From contig WFPF01000040.1 of assembly GCA_015487695.1 (NCBI GenBank), forward strand, positions 1 through 60,975: 60,975 bases of DNA, read 5' to 3'. The position numbers and the translations under genes were made by a program. The DNA is from Chitinophagales bacterium (GTDB taxonomy: Bacteria > Bacteroidota > Bacteroidia > Chitinophagales > S012-47). Of this stretch, positions 59,103 to 60,975 are shown piece by piece (position 1 is the first letter of the stretch; the number at the start of each line of letters is the position of its first letter). The notes below the pieces were generated by a model. It was not told the DNA's origin and did no database searches. It saw only the letters and a list, made by a program, of their open reading frames with translations.

Positions 59103-60443
59103 ATGAAAAACTCAAAGATACAGGTGATGGGTGCGGGCCTTGTGGGGTCGGTGCTGGCGGCAAACCTGGCACGAAAAGGCCATGAAGTGCATGTCTATGA
59201 AAAAAGACCCGACATACGCAAGGCCGGGAATATGGGCGGGCGCTCGATCAATCTGGCCCTGAGCGAGCGGGGCTGGAAAGCCCTTCGGCTGATTGGAATT
59301 GAAGATCAGATCCGGAAGGAGGCCATTCCGATGTATGGCCGTATGATTCACGATGAAAAGGGAAAACTGACCTTCCAGCCTTACGGAGTGGGTGATCAGG
59401 CCATTTATTCGGTATCAAGAGGCGGGCTCAATGCCCGGCTCATCGAGTTTGCCGAAAAACTGGGAGTGGACTTCCATTTTGAGAATGCCTGCGTATCTCT
59501 CGATTTGCGCGAGGGGATTATTGAACTTGAAAAAACTAAACTTTCGGCAAAGACCGTCACTTTTGGTGCCGATGGTGCCTTCTCGCGCATTCGTCTGGGC
59601 ATGATGAAGCAAGACCGCTTTGACTACAGCCAGGAGTACCTCCGTCATGCATATAAAGAATTAAGTATTCCACCCGATGAGCAGGGGGGCTGGCGGATTG
59701 AGAAAAATGCCCTGCACATATGGCCGCGTCACAGTTTTATGCTGATTGCCCTGCCCAATGCGGATGGAAGTTTTACCTGCACCCTTTTTGCTCCTTTCGA
59801 GGGCGAGAACAGTTTTGCAAAGCTCAGGACCGAAGAAGAGGTGACCCGCTGGTTTCAGAAGTTTTTTCCCGATGCAATAGCCCTTATGCCCACCCTCATC
59901 GAAGATTTTTTCAGCAACCCCACCTCCTCGCTTCATACCGTGCGCTGTCAGCCATGGAACAAAGGGCCGGTAGCGCTTATCGGTGATGCCGCACATGCCG
60001 TGGTTCCCTTTTACGGTCAGGGTATGAATGCCGGATTTGAGGATGTCACCGTGCTCGATGAATTAATGGAAGCCCATCGGGGTGACTGGCCGGAACTTTT
60101 GCATGCCTATGCCGTGAGCAGAAAGCCCAATGCCGATGCCATTGCAGATCTGGCCATTAAAAACTTTATGGAAATGAGGGATCGTGTAGCCGATGAGCGT
60201 TTCCTTTATCGCAAGAAACTGGAAAGGATGCTGCATGAAAAGTATCCGGATGAATACATCCCTGTGTACACGCTCGTTACATTCACACATACACCCTATG
60301 CCGAAGCCCAAAAAATGGGTAAACTGCAGGATCGCTTTTTCGGAGGACGAATTGAATCCTTGTTTCAAAATGCTGAGATTTCAGATGAACTGCTCGAAAG
60401 ACTTCTGAAGGAATGGAAGCAATACCTGAGAGAAGAAGCCTGA
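59103..60443 (+). CDS. kmo: Kynurenine 3-monooxygenase
   Basis: FAD motif 'VMGAGLVGSVLAANLARKGHEVHVYEKRPDIR', 'GGRSINLALSERGWKALR', 'LIGDAAHAVVPFYGQGMNAGFEDV'; ATG start 59103 preferred to TTG 59094. Confidence 0.95.
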   Translation: MKNSKIQVMGAGLVGSVLAANLARKGHEVHVYEKRPDIRKAGNMGGRSINLALSERGWKALRLIGIEDQIRKEAIPMYGRMIHDEKGKLTFQPYGVGDQAIYSVSRGGLNARLIEFAEKLGVDFHFENACVSLDLREGIIELEKTKLSAKTVTFGADGAFSRIRLGMMKQDRFDYSQEYLRHAYKELSIPPDEQGGWRIEKNALHIWPRHSFMLIALPNADGSFTCTLFAPFEGENSFAKLRTEEEVTRWFQKFFPDAIALMPTLIEDFFSNPTSSLHTVRCQPWNKGPVALIGDAAHAVVPFYGQGMNAGFEDVTVLDELMEAHRGDWPELLHAYAVSRKPNADAIADLAIKNFMEMRDRVADERFLYRKKLERMLHEKYPDEYIPVYTLVTFTHTPYAEAQKMGKLQDRFFGGRIESLFQNAEISDELLERLLKEWKQYLREEA

Positions 60444-60499
60444 AAGCAGAAGAATAAAGGCAGCATCAGCAATTTTTTTTCTTCAACTTTGTTTTTGAA

Positions 60500-60975
60500 A
60501 TGATGCGAGTTCCGGTTCTTATTTTTCTGTATCTCTTCGCTTTTGCCCTTCGGGCTCAGTTGCCCGATTCTATCTACTATGCAGGTCATCCCGACTCGGC
60601 AGCACATCCTTATACTTATAATCTGGAGCCCGTGGTCTTTGTAGAGCAGAAAAGGTATTACGGACGTGAAAACCGGAGGGAATTTCTGATTACGCGCTTC
60701 TGTGTCCAGCGCGTGTATCCTTTGGCCATCGAAGCGCTGGAGCTGATGCGCGAGACCGATTCATTGCTTGCCGCAAATGATAAAAAACGGGTTCAGAAAA
60801 GGCTCTTGCGAAGAAATTACAGGAAGCTGAAATCGCAGTACAAGGAGGTCTTCAAAAATATGTATGTGGAAGAAGGCCGAATTATGATTAAAATACTTGA
60901 GCGAGAGACGGGAATGCCTTTTTACCGGATAATAAAGAAATACCGCAACAGCATTGATGCCGAATTTTGGAATAA
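60500..60975 (+). CDS. DUF4294 family protein (3' end truncated by window end)
   Basis: Open frame from ATG 60500 to the window edge without stop; signal peptide 'MMRVPVLIFLYLFAFALRAQ'; 'RFCVQRVYPLAIEALELMRE'. Confidence 0.75.
   Translation, partial: MMRVPVLIFLYLFAFALRAQLPDSIYYAGHPDSAAHPYTYNLEPVVFVEQKRYYGRENRREFLITRFCVQRVYPLAIEALELMRETDSLLAANDKKRVQKRLLRRNYRKLKSQYKEVFKNMYVEEGRIMIKILERETGMPFYRIIKKYRNSIDAEFWN

Overview
The window is a chromosomal segment of a Bacteroidetes (Bacteroidota) bacterium. It opens with the 3' end of a 23S rRNA gene, a 5S rRNA and a terminator, followed by about 45 protein-coding genes, many in tightly packed operons. Recognisable blocks: (1) fumarylacetoacetase plus a flavin-reductase-like protein, then lysS; (2) a histidine kinase - response regulator - cyclase (kynurenine-formamidase-like) overlapping gene string; (3) type IX secretion/gliding genes: a PorP/SprF-like protein with gldKLMN, and a separate PorW/SprE-like TPR lipoprotein; (4) M23 peptidase - bactofilin - AtpZ - AtpI-like string with no ATP synthase structural genes following it; (5) accC-accB-efp and rpmF-DUF177; (6) a three-gene cassette of a very large TonB-dependent receptor, a 1291-aa secreted protein and a PorV/PorQ-family protein; (7) a nearly complete kynurenine-type tryptophan catabolic cluster (51.4-60.4 kb) in two divergent arms plus convergent tryptophan 2,3-dioxygenase, containing an embedded cation-diffusion-facilitator gene and an SDR homolog without the usual Tyr/Lys. 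I saw no tRNA, CRISPR array, transposase or prophage. The best candidates for undescribed biology are the TBDR/secreted giant/PorV cassette (with an AT-rich mosaic block inside the giant gene) and the accessory genes in the kynurenine cluster. All functional names are from reading motifs and remembered family resemblance; no database search was run.
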